A stretch of 64,000 bases of DNA from Nymphaea colorata. Taxonomy: Eukaryota > Streptophyta > Magnoliopsida > Nymphaeales > Nymphaeaceae. How positions within the stretch are numbered: the stretch's first letter is position 1; every line of letters begins with the position of its first letter. The notes beneath the pieces are model-generated. The model searched no databases. It worked only from the letters and a program-made list of their open reading frames with translations, and was not told the DNA's origin. A program made the translations under genes and the position numbers. Positions 41,901 to 54,979 of the stretch are shown here, in pieces. Location: contig NC_045150.1 of the NCBI RefSeq assembly GCF_008831285.2, positions 9,560,001-9,624,000 of the forward strand, read 5' to 3'.

Positions 41901-44900
41901 TCAGCCGATCTTGTGCTTTGAGGACTTCGATTTACCAAACAATGCTGACAGCATACTTTTGCTTCTTGCAGGGTTGCGAGGTATCTCACGCTGGCCACCA
42001 TTGCCAAAAGACTTGTATGCAGGTAAAGATTTTGCAGACTCATTCGAATCCTGTAACAGAAAGATACTAACGCTATTATGTCTTTGCATCATAAACCGAC
42101 AGTAGGTTTGCTTGCACTCTTCTATGCAGTAGAAGCACTTATCCCTACAAAAATAAGAATGTGATTCTAAACTACATGGTTATGCACATGAGTTGCAATA
42201 ACGTCAGTGATCAGATGATTAATAAACCAGACCTGTTGCCAGGTCATTACACCTATATATAAAAAAGTTCTTCACCTGTTTGACAACCAGTAGGAAATGA
42301 AATCAATGGCAAGACTTCAACAGGTCCGTGGCAGAATGACAAAAAATGAAACGAAGATCAATTGTGAGACCCGACTCACGTTCAGGGCAAAAAATACTTG
42401 CAGTAAGAGGGCGAGAAAATTCAATGTTGTACTAAATTCCTAGAAACTGTGCAATGTGCAGAAACGGAGAAGCAAAAGTGCCATAATTATCAACTCTTTC
42501 CATATGTCTCCCATCAGCTCATTTAGAAACGGGAACCTTCCAGAACAGTTTGAATAAAAGTCAACCAACATCCCCTTCACTATGAAAATTTCACTGCAAA
42601 CACCAGTCTTTGAGCAGCTAATTTTTCTCCTGATCTTTCTAGTTTGGAGTTAAACTCCAAAATTACAAGGAGACGATATGATGCTCAGGCTACACGTCCT
42701 ATCGGACTGGTTCCATTAGAAAAGCCAGGACAACTAATAACTCATAGTGGAGGATCAAATATGTCAACCACAAAGCAACTCTCCCAAACATCTAGTCTTC
42801 AAATTCTGATGGAAGAAATTAAACCTTCCAGTGATTTGAGGAACTATCCAGCAGCTATGTGCTCAATAAAGTATGAAGTGGAGTGATCACTATGAAGTAC
42901 GAACTGGATCAATTATGTCCACTACACCACTTGAGTGTAATAGTTTAGCTATACAAATGAGCCCATTTGATATGGCTTGTACATAAGCTCACCATACTAC
43001 AATGTTTTTTTTTTCCCTGTGCTAGAGCAGTTGGGTTTGTTTGGATGGAGGGAAAGGGAGGGAAAGGGAAGGAAAGGAAGGGAAAGGGTAGTCAATCCTG
43101 TGTTTGGTTGGTTAATTAAGAAGGAGGGAATGGAAAGGAAAACAAAAAAACATGTTTGGTTGCAAGGGAAAGGAATGGAAAAGAAAGGATAACTTATTGC
43201 AAATCTAATGCCTCCAAAATTGGAGGGACTGAGATGGAAAGAAAAAGGGTTTTTCCTTTCCTTTCTATCCAAACAAGCTTCATAATGGTCTCTTTCCTTT
43301 TCCTTTCTTTCCCTCCTCATTCCCTTCCCCTCCCATTGTTTTCCTTTCCTTTCCATCCTCCTTTTCCTTTCCCTCCTCCCTTTCCTCGCCCTTCCCTCCA
43401 TCCAAATCCAGCAACACCCACATTTATGCTTCATGGTTTCTGACTTTCATGTATGCAACATCATTATAAATTAAGCCGATGGCAGGATTATTTCCCTCAT
43501 TTTCATTTCTTTTCTGAAGAAAACCACATTAAGAGTCTGTCAAATATATTCAACAGAACATAGAAGATCAAAGAGGTCGTCTTTTTTTTCTTAATATGTA
43601 CATCTTCAATGCTTTACCCCAAAAGTGGAAAAAACAAGAGAGAACAATAGTGGAGGGAAGACAAAAAGTGAACAAAGGGGTACCTGCCATGCTGCAGCAG
43701 GGACAACTGGTTTTGAACTGGAATTAGGCCCACCATTAACTAGTGGAACCCGACCTGGAATGGGATGTAATGATGGAACGCCAGTTTCAGCATCTGCATG
43801 TACAAAATATTATGAGTTTATCAGGAAAAAGAACTTAGGCAAACTAACTTAATGGTAGACATGCAGAAAACAAATAATAATTTACTAGTGTACTGTTTCA
43901 ATTCTACCATACCTGAAAGGCAAAATGTTCCCGGAGTTATTGTGGAAGCTATAGTATTTTCGCTGCTGCACACAAAATGTGTTTGAAATATTAACTTCAT
44001 GGGACAAATAGTGATATTCAGAAACAAAAATATCAAACTTGAATCAGATGACATTGTACCTCATAGATGCATTTGATGCCCCAATTGAATCGGACTTTGT
44101 TTCAGATGCCAAGTGCCAGCAAAGGGTTTTTGATGGTGGTGCACCTACTTAGTCATAATAGAAAAGGAAAAAATATTTTAAAAAAAAAAGCATACAAAAC
44201 AAACAACAATAACATGCATTTGGAGGATAAATGGCAAAGTAGATTGAAAACCATAGACAACTAACCAAGTGTTACAAACTGTGACTCATGACTTATAACC
44301 CCAGACTCATCTATGTTGTCAATCTAAGAACAAGTCAGGACTACAACCCATATTTTGAACAGCTGATGCAAGTCCATAGGTGACTCAGTCATCAGCATTC
44401 CAAGTAGACCATCACAACCTTCTCATACAGTGCAAATGTGTAAGAAAGCTCATTCTCTAAACAAGGGAAACATGGCATGTACCTGATCCATAAGGACGTG
44501 GCTTTCCAAGTTTATACTTCGGGCCTGCTTCACTGGTTTTCGAACTGGTCTGCAGCCTTTTACTTGCAGAACCTAGGTTTAAGTTTCAAAATTCAGATGT
44601 AAGCTGAAGTAACTGCCGATGGATGGCCAAAAAGAACCAAGAAGTTGTCTATCTAAGCTTGCATACTTGGTAAAACGTAATGTTTGTGATATCTTGGAAT
44701 GACTGCAGAAAACTGCTGCTGCCGGAGACCTTCTTTATCTGTGTAACTTTGGCAAGTTTCAAGCCGCTAATATAGGCAGAAAAATTATATTTTATGATTT
44801 ATACAGGCATGTCAGCAAAAAAACAAAAATTGCAAGTAGACCATGAATGGAAAAGTACCTGATCAAGGCATGTAACTTTTAAATCCATAGCAGAAATATC

Positions 44901-47174
44901 CAATGTTTGTTGTTCAAATAGATCTGTTAATTTGTAAGCAACAGTTCCAAGATGATCAACGGCATTAACCAATGCTCTCACAGTGTAATCTTTCAGGTTA
45001 TCTAGGACCCTGCCAAATCAAGTGACACAGCTTTAGTGCAGTGATATCATCTTTCGTTTGCACAGAAAGTAGTTCAAGTGTGACCACAGTCAAAATTGTC
45101 TTCGTGCAGTGCCACTTCATAAGCCCAACTTCCAATGTGTGAAAAAAAATATCGGAAAGAAAGGTACATGTAGTAGAAAAATTTCGAGCATGCCCTTGTC
45201 CTTGGAAAGGCCCCTTGATCCACACACTATGAAAATTAAAGCTGAAATTGACATATCAAAGAAAATTGGTACTCTTATACTTACATCTGCTTCTGCTCGT
45301 TATGGACATAAGACTTTTCACAGTATTCAGCAGCAGAATAGAGTTGGGGCCTCAAATTTTTTAATTCCTGAAATGAGAAAGGAAGAAAAATAATTTAAAG
45401 CACAAGAAAATGACATTACCAGGAACAGAAAAACAACAAGTCTCAACAGTGAAATGCATAATAATTGTATAGAACTGAACTATAGACAACTGAGAAACAA
45501 ATACTACTGGAGACCACATAGGCAATGTTTGTTGGACCCTACGGTCTGATCAGTCAGAAACAAGTATGAAATGTCAAAGTCATTGAGATGGAAGGTGCAA
45601 GGCAGGAGAGGAAGAAGCTGTGCCAAAGCCAATAAAAAAAGGTTAACAACTTAACATGAAGTAAAGAAAAAAAATCAAATAGGTGGTGTAAGAAGCTCTT
45701 CACGTTGAAAAAATCAAATAGGATAAGGAAGGACATAAAGAGCAGTGTTAGCCTTTCAAGTACTAAAGAACTCCCAAAACAGTGTTCTTCCATAACTTGA
45801 GACTGCAACTTATAAGTTATAGTTATATGAGCAAGTCATCAGCAACCAATTTTCATATTTTGCATGTTTCGACCCAACATTTTTATAGGTATCCAAGAAT
45901 CATGATGGTTATCTCCCATAGTCCCATTTTGCATATAGTACAAATCATATTTTTTTGATAAAAATAACGAGCTTTATGTTAGAAGCTGGTTATCACCCAT
46001 AGTCACATATCTTGTACATTAGAAGCTGGATCAGTAACAAGCTTTATGTTAGGCTGCTGATTTAGCCCGTCATTAGTCATGGTCGCTTGTTCTTTTATCA
46101 TGTTTCGCTTCATGAGTGACTTCAAAAAGTTTGATCTCGCTTGAACGTGGATCATTCTAAAAGCAAAGGCGCTCAAAACAGATAAAATTTAAATTGCATG
46201 TGAGATCCCCTGCTTCCCCAAAGCTACCATTTTCCAGCATAATCTTCATCACACCGTTAAATGAACTCAAGTCACGCCCATGAAACGGAACCAAAACTAA
46301 CACCTAAGATGACAGCTAGCTTCATGTAAACGTAGAAAAACAGAGGAAATAATAGGTAAGATGATGAACAGCATATTCGCTCCATTTAATTGTAAAAAAA
46401 AAAAAGAAAAACCAAACGGAACAAAAAGGACCCCAAATGCATCAAAATAAAGGAATTAGTGGTAGGTATAGATCTTGGGTTTAGATATTGAAGGTTGGAG
46501 AGGGGGAGAGCAGCACCTCCTGCTTTTATTTCCCACGAAATATAAAACAGTAGAGCACTTTCGAAAGCACGAACGCAGCAGAACCGTAATATAAACAGAT
46601 CAAGTGCCGAATGATTAATAGACGAGCCCATAGGAGAACTAACCCCAGTTGAAGGGCCAAAAGACAGTTGTCAACCACCCAATGCAGGAAACAAGTTAGA
46701 TCTCTCGGACAACCGAGCAAAACCAAGTTGAAGAAGCGAAATAAGAATTCATCGAGACCTGACCCATAAACTTGACACTCCAGCTAGTAAAACAGAACAC
46801 AAATCACTGAGACTAAGGGAGGAAATAAGGAAGAGGGAGGCTTTAATCTTGAGCTGTTCAACCGGCAGTGTAACCAATACCTTCAACAACCTCCGGTGCA
46901 CAAGAAGAAGAAAAGAGACCATTGAATTCGACAACTTCAGAAATTCAACCGATTAAAAGCACACACTCCCCAACTTTGGAGACCAGATGGTAGATAGCAC
47001 TAAAGAAACGGTAAAACGATAAAAAGACAAACACCCAAGACGAGTACAACTGAAGCAGAGCAGGGGATGAGAAATGAAGGGGAATACCTGCAGAGCCTTC
47101 ATGAAGCTCCTGCTCCTCTCCATGGACACCTCATCAAACGTCATTAACTGCTTCTCTGCCTGTAGATGCTGCAT
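41901..47174 (-). CDS. ABIL1: ABI-like protein, WAVE/SCAR complex subunit (ABIL1-type)
   Basis: Abi is a core subunit of the WAVE/SCAR complex, which activates Arp2/3 to nucleate branched actin. Coding exons are 47174-47088, 45367-45285, 45009-44859, 44766-44667, 44572-44483, 44144-44060, 43965-43913, 43793-43684 and 42050-41901, giving 302 residues (plant ABILs are about 300); all introns are GT-AG and phases close. Family marks in order: 'FDEVSMERSRSFMKALQELK', 'LRPQLYSAAEYCEKSY', 'QMVLDNLKDYTVRALVNAVD', 'HLGTVAYKLTDLFEQQ', 'EGLRQQQFSAVIPRYHKHYV', then a low-complexity Ser/Pro linker with 'LCWHLASETKS', and the conserved tail 'ARSKSMLSALFGKSK'. Like other plant ABILs it has no SH3 domain. 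The long first intron (1720 nt) and long last intron (1633 nt, carrying a foldback element) are notable. Similarity in remembered motifs is closest to Arabidopsis ABIL1. Confidence 0.94.
43031..43421. mobile_element. Purine/pyrimidine foldback element in ABIL intron 8
   Basis: The left arm begins 'ttgggtttgtttggatggag' and is almost all purine (ggaaaggg repeats). The right arm is almost all pyrimidine (ttccctccttttcc) and ends '...ccctccatccaaatccagc' then aacaccca, the inverted counterpart. The arms are about 100-150 nt each around a mixed centre that carries shorter copies of 'tgtttggttg'. It has no open frame of interest and looks like a foldback MITE. No clear target duplication was found. 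Confidence 0.65.
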
Positions 47175-50100
47175 TGCTTCCTTCCCTCTCCCTATCACTC
47201 CCAAAAAACCAAAAAGAGGAAGACAACAAAACGTCACAGGGACTAGGGTTTCTGGCTTTCTGCAACGGCGATCAAGTCCCCGGATCTTCGAGCAATGAAG
47301 ACGATGGCGGCACCATATTAATCTCTCCCTCCCATTTGATCAGAAAATAGTAAATTCTCTCTCCCTCCCGCTCTATCAAAGCTAGTCATTTATTTCTCTT
47401 CCTTTTCGCTATTTTCCTTTTTTTTTTTCTTAAAATAATTGCATTCTTTATTTACTTTTTTCACACGATAGTCGCTTCGCAGCAGTGGTGGTTGGTAGTA
47501 ACAACTAATCACTCGAAAGCGGGCGGTCCCCAGTCGGTGGCGAGGTCCCCAGACCAGCTGAACCGCATTTGTAATCGGATCCATATCCAGATCCATGAGT
47601 ATTTTAATGGATCCTGGATCGGGTTACTCTCTGTTCCTAAGAGGGATTCGAAGTTCTTGCCCATCTCATGTCCACAAGGTTTTAAACAACCAACTTCAAA
47701 TCTCAAAATTTTAAGGTATTATAATCAAAATTTGCCCACAAAGTATGGACAAATTTGACAAGAGAAATATTATTTTAAGCATAAGCAAGAGTGACATCTC
47801 TACTTTGGGGAAAAAACATCTCTAGGTGGAAATCTTGATAATCAGTTAAAAAGCAACTTATATCTTGATAGCATTTAGATCCTCGGATTGTATAATAGAA
47901 ATGAAATCCGCCGAGATGTTGTTGGATTGTTAAAAATTTAAAATCGGTCCCAACAACACTATAAACTGTTGTTAAAAACATCATAAACCATTCCTACACC
48001 ATAAACTATTGTTAATGCTCACATAACATAGTGATTTTAATGACAGTTTTAAATATTTAGTCATTTGATAACATTTGATATCCAGCTGATATCTTCATTA
48101 CCTGATGTGAGAATCTAAATTCAAATATTGAAACCACAAGCTTAAAGTGAACCTGCGACCTGTCACAATATATTGGGATTGAAATTCAGATGTATTGAAA
48201 CCCGAGTCCGATATCATGTGAGATCTGTTTGTAGTTTCAGAATCGGATTCATATATGGTATGGCAGTTTATACATCTGGATTTGAATCCGGATTGGAATA
48301 CAAATACATTCCTATCAAAGTAATTGGATTTGTAAAGCATGGAAATCGTAGGCGATCCATAGGACAAACGAGCGGACCCAGCTTGGACGTTAATGCGACA
48401 AAAAAATATTCAATTGGGAGTTGAAACTAAGAAAGAAATTATAAAGAGGCCAAACTTAGAGTAACAGTTTGTCATTTTTGTCGGCAATAAGTTCGATGTC
48501 TATGGGCTTCTAAGGAGCATTTGATTGCAAATATAAATATCAGATTTGATATGCCCCCCACTTCAAATTCATGGTTCTATCAAATCGAGGATTTTTAAGA
48601 GTACGATTCTAAGATTCATTCATATCTATAATCAAAGGGCAGGCCTGACTTCATATCCATTAACTAAAAAAGCAAAAGTTTTAAATTTTCGTTGTAGTTC
48701 ATGCAAAGGTCCAAAGTGTGGGTTGAAATTGATAGAAAGTCCAAAATCTCGTTTGAAATTTATAGATCCGACGAGATCCAAATTTACACGAGAGGCATGC
48801 ATGGCTTCTCTTTGACCTCACTCGGGATATGAGAGTCGACTAAGTGATATACTCATCAACCAGAGTGCCGAACTATTACTATTTACAATCCAAAATAATA
48901 GCGCACATAGGAGCCGAACTAATGATCTAACTCTCACCGACCCACCAACCAAATGAACTACCCTACGGCCCTCGGGACTTCCCACATGCCATGTCAATGG
49001 CCACTAGTCCTGGACACTGACTTGGAAGCTGGCAATCCATAAACTTTTCCACATCCATGTGATCAATAATTTTCATGAAAAAAAACATCAAAAACATTTT
49101 TTTTTTGTCATGAAATTCTTTTTCCATTTCATGTGCAACTCTTCAAATTGGAAAACTTGAAAAGAAAAAGCATGATTAGGGAAATAGCAAACATGGTAAA
49201 AGTTTTCTGGAAAAGAATTTGAAAGACGGGATTGTTACCGGTTATCTGTTTCATTCCCATATCTTTCTTCCCCTTTTTGGCGTCAACTTAAAAATATGGC
49301 ATAGTTAGTTACCGATTGCTTTCACAAGGAAAAAATATATGTATAACAAAGTTAGTTATCGATTGCTTTCACAAGGATAGAGAAATTATAGGAAGTATTT
49401 TGTTGGCTTGCCAGTAAGATATCTTCACGTCAAGCAAGTGATTGCTTTAGTGGGGTTGGCACGACAGCTTGAAGGGCCGTTTAATTGTCAATTTTACTCT
49501 AAAAAATGAGATCATCAATATGTAAGTTGAAGTATTACGATGCTTATAAACACTAAAAACAAACTTTATACTTTTGAAGTTATTTAACAATAGAGACACT
49601 TTGTGTTTGTCCTATAAATTTATCCAATTATGAATTTATCCAAAAGATTGAAACGAGTTCATATAATAATAGTTTTAATATTTCGTATAAACTTGCCCTC
49701 ACTAGTGAGACACCCACAAAGTGTCTTTATTACAATTTAACAAGAAGAAATCTGATCCAATTATCTAAACCGGACAGTCGAATCCACGTTACGTCCGAAA
49801 CGGATCGGGTGCCAAGAAAAATACAACAAAACCTTGCTGTTAGGGTTTTGGATTTATATAATTGGGTTAAATCTTTATCAGATCCCAGTTGGATATTAGA
49901 CTCGGATTGTGTTATCGAACTGCGGACTAATTTTGAGTCCAATTAATAATAAAAAAACAAATTTAAAGCATCCCCAAGCACACTGGTCAACGGAATCTTC
50001 ACATAATTTAAGAGAAACATTCACTGATTCCCATGCAATTTTTTAACTCTCTCTTTCTCGCTTATATGCAAATAAATGCTCGAGATTCGACACTCATCAA

Positions 50101-52436
50101 ATTAATCCAGACTCTGGACAAAATCCAAAACCAACTTGAAGTTTAAATTTGACATCCGCACTAGATCCAAGAGACGCGATTCTCGTGGTCTAATCTAATG
50201 GTTACGTTGTAAATGCGATTAATTTTGCACGCACTCCTGATTTTAAGTTCGACAAAACGTGGAATTAACTTTTTCTTTTTTTTCATTTGAGCTTCAAAAT
50301 TATTTTCATGTGGGCAGTTCTCTATCAGCAATTCTAGATGTATGACCACATCCCCAAAGATTGGGGTCACTTTCTAGGGCAAAAACTTTAGAGATCTAAA
50401 CAAGTCGAATATATTTGATCACCCAAAGCCAGTTTAAGGAGATCTAAACAAGTCGAATATAAAATATTTTTTTAATATAAAATATATTTTTAATAATATA
50501 TATACATATATTATATATATATAAATAATAATAATAAAAAAAACAATAAGACCCAATATATTATCGGGCCGAGGTATTGGGTACTCATCGGGTACTAGGC
50601 CCAATGCCCAGGCTTAGACATAAGACACCATGGTAATTCCCCTATCTCATAGGTTGCCTTTTTTAAAAGTTGAACACCCTTGGCATTTGAACCAGTGACT
50701 GGCTGCCTACTAACTACCGAAACAATCAGGTGCACTGTACTCCTGGAGACCTCGCATCGGGACCCCGCATGACTGTATCACTTGAAGATGGATAAAATGA
50801 ACTAAAGAAAAACTTGTTGATAATGAAACGGATGAAGCTTCAAACAGTGGGCTACATGAAATTGACATCTTCAGATAATAGAAAGATGGTTTCCACAATT
50901 TGGTCCAAGCTATGATCCACTTGCTTCACAACTTGGGCTCCACTGGATTGAGCTGTAGATCACTTTGTCTCCAAGCAAATCAACTTCCGATGCAATCCAC
51001 GCTGGGAGGTAGGGCTCCCTTCCCATATTATTTAAAAAATGAATGAAAAAAAAAAATCATAAAGTCTGTAACACAAAATTTTGGGAACTATGATCCCAAA
51101 CCGGCTGTTTGGCATGAGAAACATTGTGTGAATATTCCACGAAGTTCCCCAAATATTGAGCTATATCCGTTGACTACTGGAACAAATGTTCCATGCATTT
51201 GTCTTAATATTCATCGCAAATTCGTGGAACACTTACACAATGTTCCTCATACCATACAGTTTGTAAGAGGATGTTTGGCAACAGTAGTAGTTTATTACTG
51301 TCCCTTGAATGTGCTCCAGAGATTATGGTAGGTTTGTGTAATACTATAACACAATGTGTTATTAATCTGTCGGGATAAATTCATGGAACAGCGAGAAGCT
51401 GCCTCCCCTAGCAACCTCATATCATTTCATGCTAGAGATTCCAAATAGTTGGACATTTTCAGGGGCATTTGATTACCCCAAATCTCAAAAGAGAGGGTTT
51501 TATTTAACAAAAGTGATGGTTTTAACAATACATTTAAGAGCCATGGATTTAAAATCACAAATTCATGAATATTAAGTCAAGTGGAGAGAGAGCCTGGCTT
51601 GAGATCCATAAATTTCAAGTTGTAAGATCCACTTGAACTGCTCTTGAAGGGGGTCTTTTTAGACACACTTTTTCAGTATACAGGCAAACTAGCAAATCTA
51701 CTTCCATCCTATTGTGGTTGGAAAATTTATTGTTAACATTCACTGTAAAAGTTTCTATTCATTGCTTTAGCTATCGTTGTGGCTCGCAGCAGCGATGCAA
51801 TAAACAAACATATTTGCATGAGAAAAGGTTCAAACATTTTTAATATATTAAATTCAACTTGATTTTTATTTTTCTATCCAATATCATTCTTTTAGAATAG
51901 CGTAGAGATTGGATCTCGGTTGAGGGTTTCATCGATTTCTTTATTATTGTCAGATTCGATCGACCTGATATATTTAAATGTTGAAGATTTTATCTTTTTT
52001 TGTTATAGGAGATTCGATTCTGACCTCATGTCTAATGAACATGTATCAAATCTGACCCATGTTAAAATATTTACGTCACTGTTTTTTGCTAAAAAGAAGA
52101 TATTGATGTCATTAAATTAGAGAAGAGTAGAGTTTTCCAGTGATAGATTAGATCCCAAGGCCCCAATTGAAACGCTTGCATGAAAGATAGAGACGAAATT
52201 GTCAATACTGCATAAGGTAGGTATGAATATGGAAAAGTTCCCTTTTTTAAAAAAAAAATTAGTTTTCGATGCGGGGAGAAGAGATTATCCGGTCGGTGGG
52301 GTTCACGGTCGTCCCTGGGATCTCTTAGGTGTTTTTGATCTTCTCTTTCCTCGAGAATCCCTGCAATTGGGGCTTTCTCTGAGACCTTTTTTCGCCTTGA
52401 GATCCCTTGAGTTAGGGGTTTTGTTGTTTTTCTGCC
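47175..52436. other. Intergenic region between ABIL and DUF2358 genes
   Basis: The divergent starts of two genes bound about 5.3 kb. No gene is recognised. The first 200 bp are the ABIL leader and promoter side. Further on are AT-rich degenerate repeats (many 'tccgga', 'gatttgaat' and 'aaatccgga'-like words at 48100-50150) and a TA-rich patch at 50480-50540. The last 250 bp include the DUF2358 gene leader. Confidence 0.55.
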
Positions 52437-54979
52437 ATGGCGTTACGTTGTCCTCCTTTAGAGACCATGTCCAATTTCCCTTCCGTCAATGGCGGAGTCT
52501 CCATCCTCGACGCCTCCAAGTCCTTCGCTAAAGTCAGTAGCGCCAGGGCGGCTCCCTCCGTCAAGAGGGATCGTTCCCATTGGAGGAATCTCGATTTCTT
52601 CTGCGCGAAGAGGGAATACACGAGATCCTTCAATCTGATTCCCACTCTGACGGAGGATGCGGGGACGGGAGGGAAGGGGGCCGGGTCCCTGCGCAGTGAT
52701 TGGATTCGGTCTGGTTTGCCGGCGACGATTCAGTTTCCTGAGGCGCGGAAGACGGAGGAAGGGGAGGGCGATAAGCGGGATTTCCTGCAGGGAGGATGGG
52801 TCTATAGCAATTTCTCGGCGCCGGTTCAGTCGAGCGCGATGACGAGGACGAAGGACGAGGAGGACGATAAGCAGGATTACTATGTGAATATGGGATATGC
52901 CATTCGGACGTTGAGGGAGGAGCTTCGCGATGTTTTCTTTAAGGAGCCCACTTTCGATATATATAGGTGAAGTTTTTTGCCCCTTTTCTTTGTTTTTGAT
53001 TTGTACCTTGGTCCCTTTTTAGGGTTCTTTATTCAGCAGAATTTTGCGTATTGATTTTTCTTACTCTGTACATGGTTTTGTTATCTGTGATTTCATCTCG
53101 AGAGGAATTTGGTGCTCTTCGGGGTCCCATTCCTTATTGCTTTTCTGGGGTTAAGTACGCTAATAATTGGATTTCGTTTGCTTCTGTGATCACTGTTTTC
53201 AGATGATTGAATAGCTATCGTATTGTTATAGTCAGTTTTCTGAAATTATGTTCCACCGTATCGTCATATTCTTTTGGCCTGTTCCTGTTATAGCTTTGCA
53301 TAGATTAGAAGTGTGCAACGGCGATGGTAGGGTGCTATGCGGTTGAGCTTCAGAGATTTCTGTGCTGAGAAGGGCCTTTAGTGAAGATGTGGCCTCTGGG
53401 AGTTAGCATAGTTCTGCAAGGCTTAGTTACTAAAGCGGCCAGCTTTGTTGCTTTGCTTCCGATAGCTTAAGTACATAATTATATTATCACCTAGGCTGAT
53501 CTATGCTGTTCTGGTGAACAATGGTACCTTTCTGTAGCTAGTTAGCAGGACATCATGATTGATGTTGGTGTCATAAAAGTTCTATTTACCTTTTGATGGA
53601 ACAACTGTCGGCTATGTTGGTCACTTTTGCCATCTAGTCGATTATGCCAGCTACTCCGCTCAAGTATCTGCATATGAGTTCTGTTAGTTACGAAAGGAAG
53701 ATGGTGCATGTTTGACGTTTCACTTCATTTAGACTATAACCCAAGCTGGCCTGATTGGATTATGTGAAGCCTTTTCTCTCTTTTTAGCGCTTTCAGCTGG
53801 TATGTCATATACTTTGATCGCCATTTCTTTTCCTTTTCCAGATCACGCCACCTTATCATTTTGTGTTATGCTTAGGTAGCAGTTCTAAACTGATAGCAGG
53901 AAATTTGGGCCACTATGGTCATGGTGTCAATAGATCGATATGAAATGTGCATATGTGGCAGAGGCGATTTGTTTGTCAGATATCAAGAACGTTGCCCTTC
54001 TGCTGCATAATGGCTCTGTTTCATTTCTCCCCAACCATTGGCCTTTATGCCTTTTAAGCTGCGAAATTTTAGCTGGAACCATTTTTCCTGATCATTTATT
54101 CCTCTTGTACACATGTATAGGGAGGACATCGTGTTCAAAGATCCTCTCAACACATTTGAGGGCATAAACAACTATAAAATGATCTTCAGGGCTCTACGCA
54201 TGTATGGGAGGATATTCTTCAAGGCACTCTGGGTGGATATTTTGAGCATATGGCAGCCTGTTGAGAATGTGATAATGATCCGTTGGACTGTACATGGTGC
54301 ACCTCGCGTCTTTTGGGACAGCCATGGCCGTTTTGATGCGACATCTGAGTACAAGCTTGACAGGAATGGTAAGATCTATGAGCACCGCGTTGACAATGTG
54401 GCATTCAACTCCCCTCCCAAGTTCAGAGTCTTAGCTGTAGAAGAGCTTATACAGACGCTGGGTTGCCCTTCTACTGCTCGGCCCACTTATTTTGAGTTCT
54501 CCCCTGAGGCAAATACCACAGATGAGCAGGTACATACGCGATCTGGTTTTCGCTTAGAGTTTTGCTGTGACGCTCCTAAAGAGTGATTTTAGTCCCAGTA
54601 GAGCTTCATACATGTTCAAGGACCCTGGGAGCGCTTCAAAAGAGCTTTCTTGTAGTATTAGTATTAATGTACAGTATCCTGTATAGGTATGCGACCTTTT
54701 CCTCCCTACAAATACATGTATGTTATAACAGCCAGCACATGTATGCATATGTATCTTTTCTACACTTTTAATATGGAGAGCTGAAGGAGAAAAAGGTAAT
54801 TATTCATATTTACTCGGCAAAGATTTTCTTTTTGTCTACATGCTGTAGCCTGGAGAGGATGGTTGAAAATGATCGTATTGGTTGCAGGCATGGACACTGC
54901 AAGTGCCCATGAATGTTTTCTGCAAGTGCCCATGAATGTTTTCTGCTTAAACTTTCTTCAATCTCAGGAACTAGCGTGA
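52437..54979 (+). CDS. DUF2358 domain protein, predicted plastid-targeted
   Basis: Proteins with this NTF2-like DUF2358 fold are conserved in plants and algae and have no established biochemical function. Exons are 52437-52966, 54121-54529 and a tentative 54968-54979, giving 316 residues. The start ATG lies in 'gccATGG', a good plant context. Residues 1-70 are rich in Ser, Ala and Arg, fitting a transit peptide; 70-135 is a variable linker. The conserved block starts at 'DYYVNMGYAIRTLREEL' and runs through 'DIYREDIVFKDPLNTF', 'FRALRMYGRIFFKALWVDI', 'WQPVENVIMIRWTVHG', 'DATSEYKLDRNGKIYEHRVD' to 'LIQTLGCPSTARPTYFE'. This closely matches my memory of Arabidopsis At1g79510-type proteins. The last exon would add only E-L-A; without splicing the frame continues to a stop at 54584-54586. 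Confidence 0.88.
54898..54943. repeat. 23-bp tandem duplication
   Basis: The unit 'tgcaagtgcccatgaatgtt' plus ttc occurs twice in perfect tandem, about 25 bp before the proposed last splice acceptor of the DUF2358 gene. Confidence 0.9.

Noticed and set aside
43156-43443. Open frames rich in K/E/R or F/P/L
   Set aside because: They come from the purine and pyrimidine arms of the foldback element and have no coding signal.
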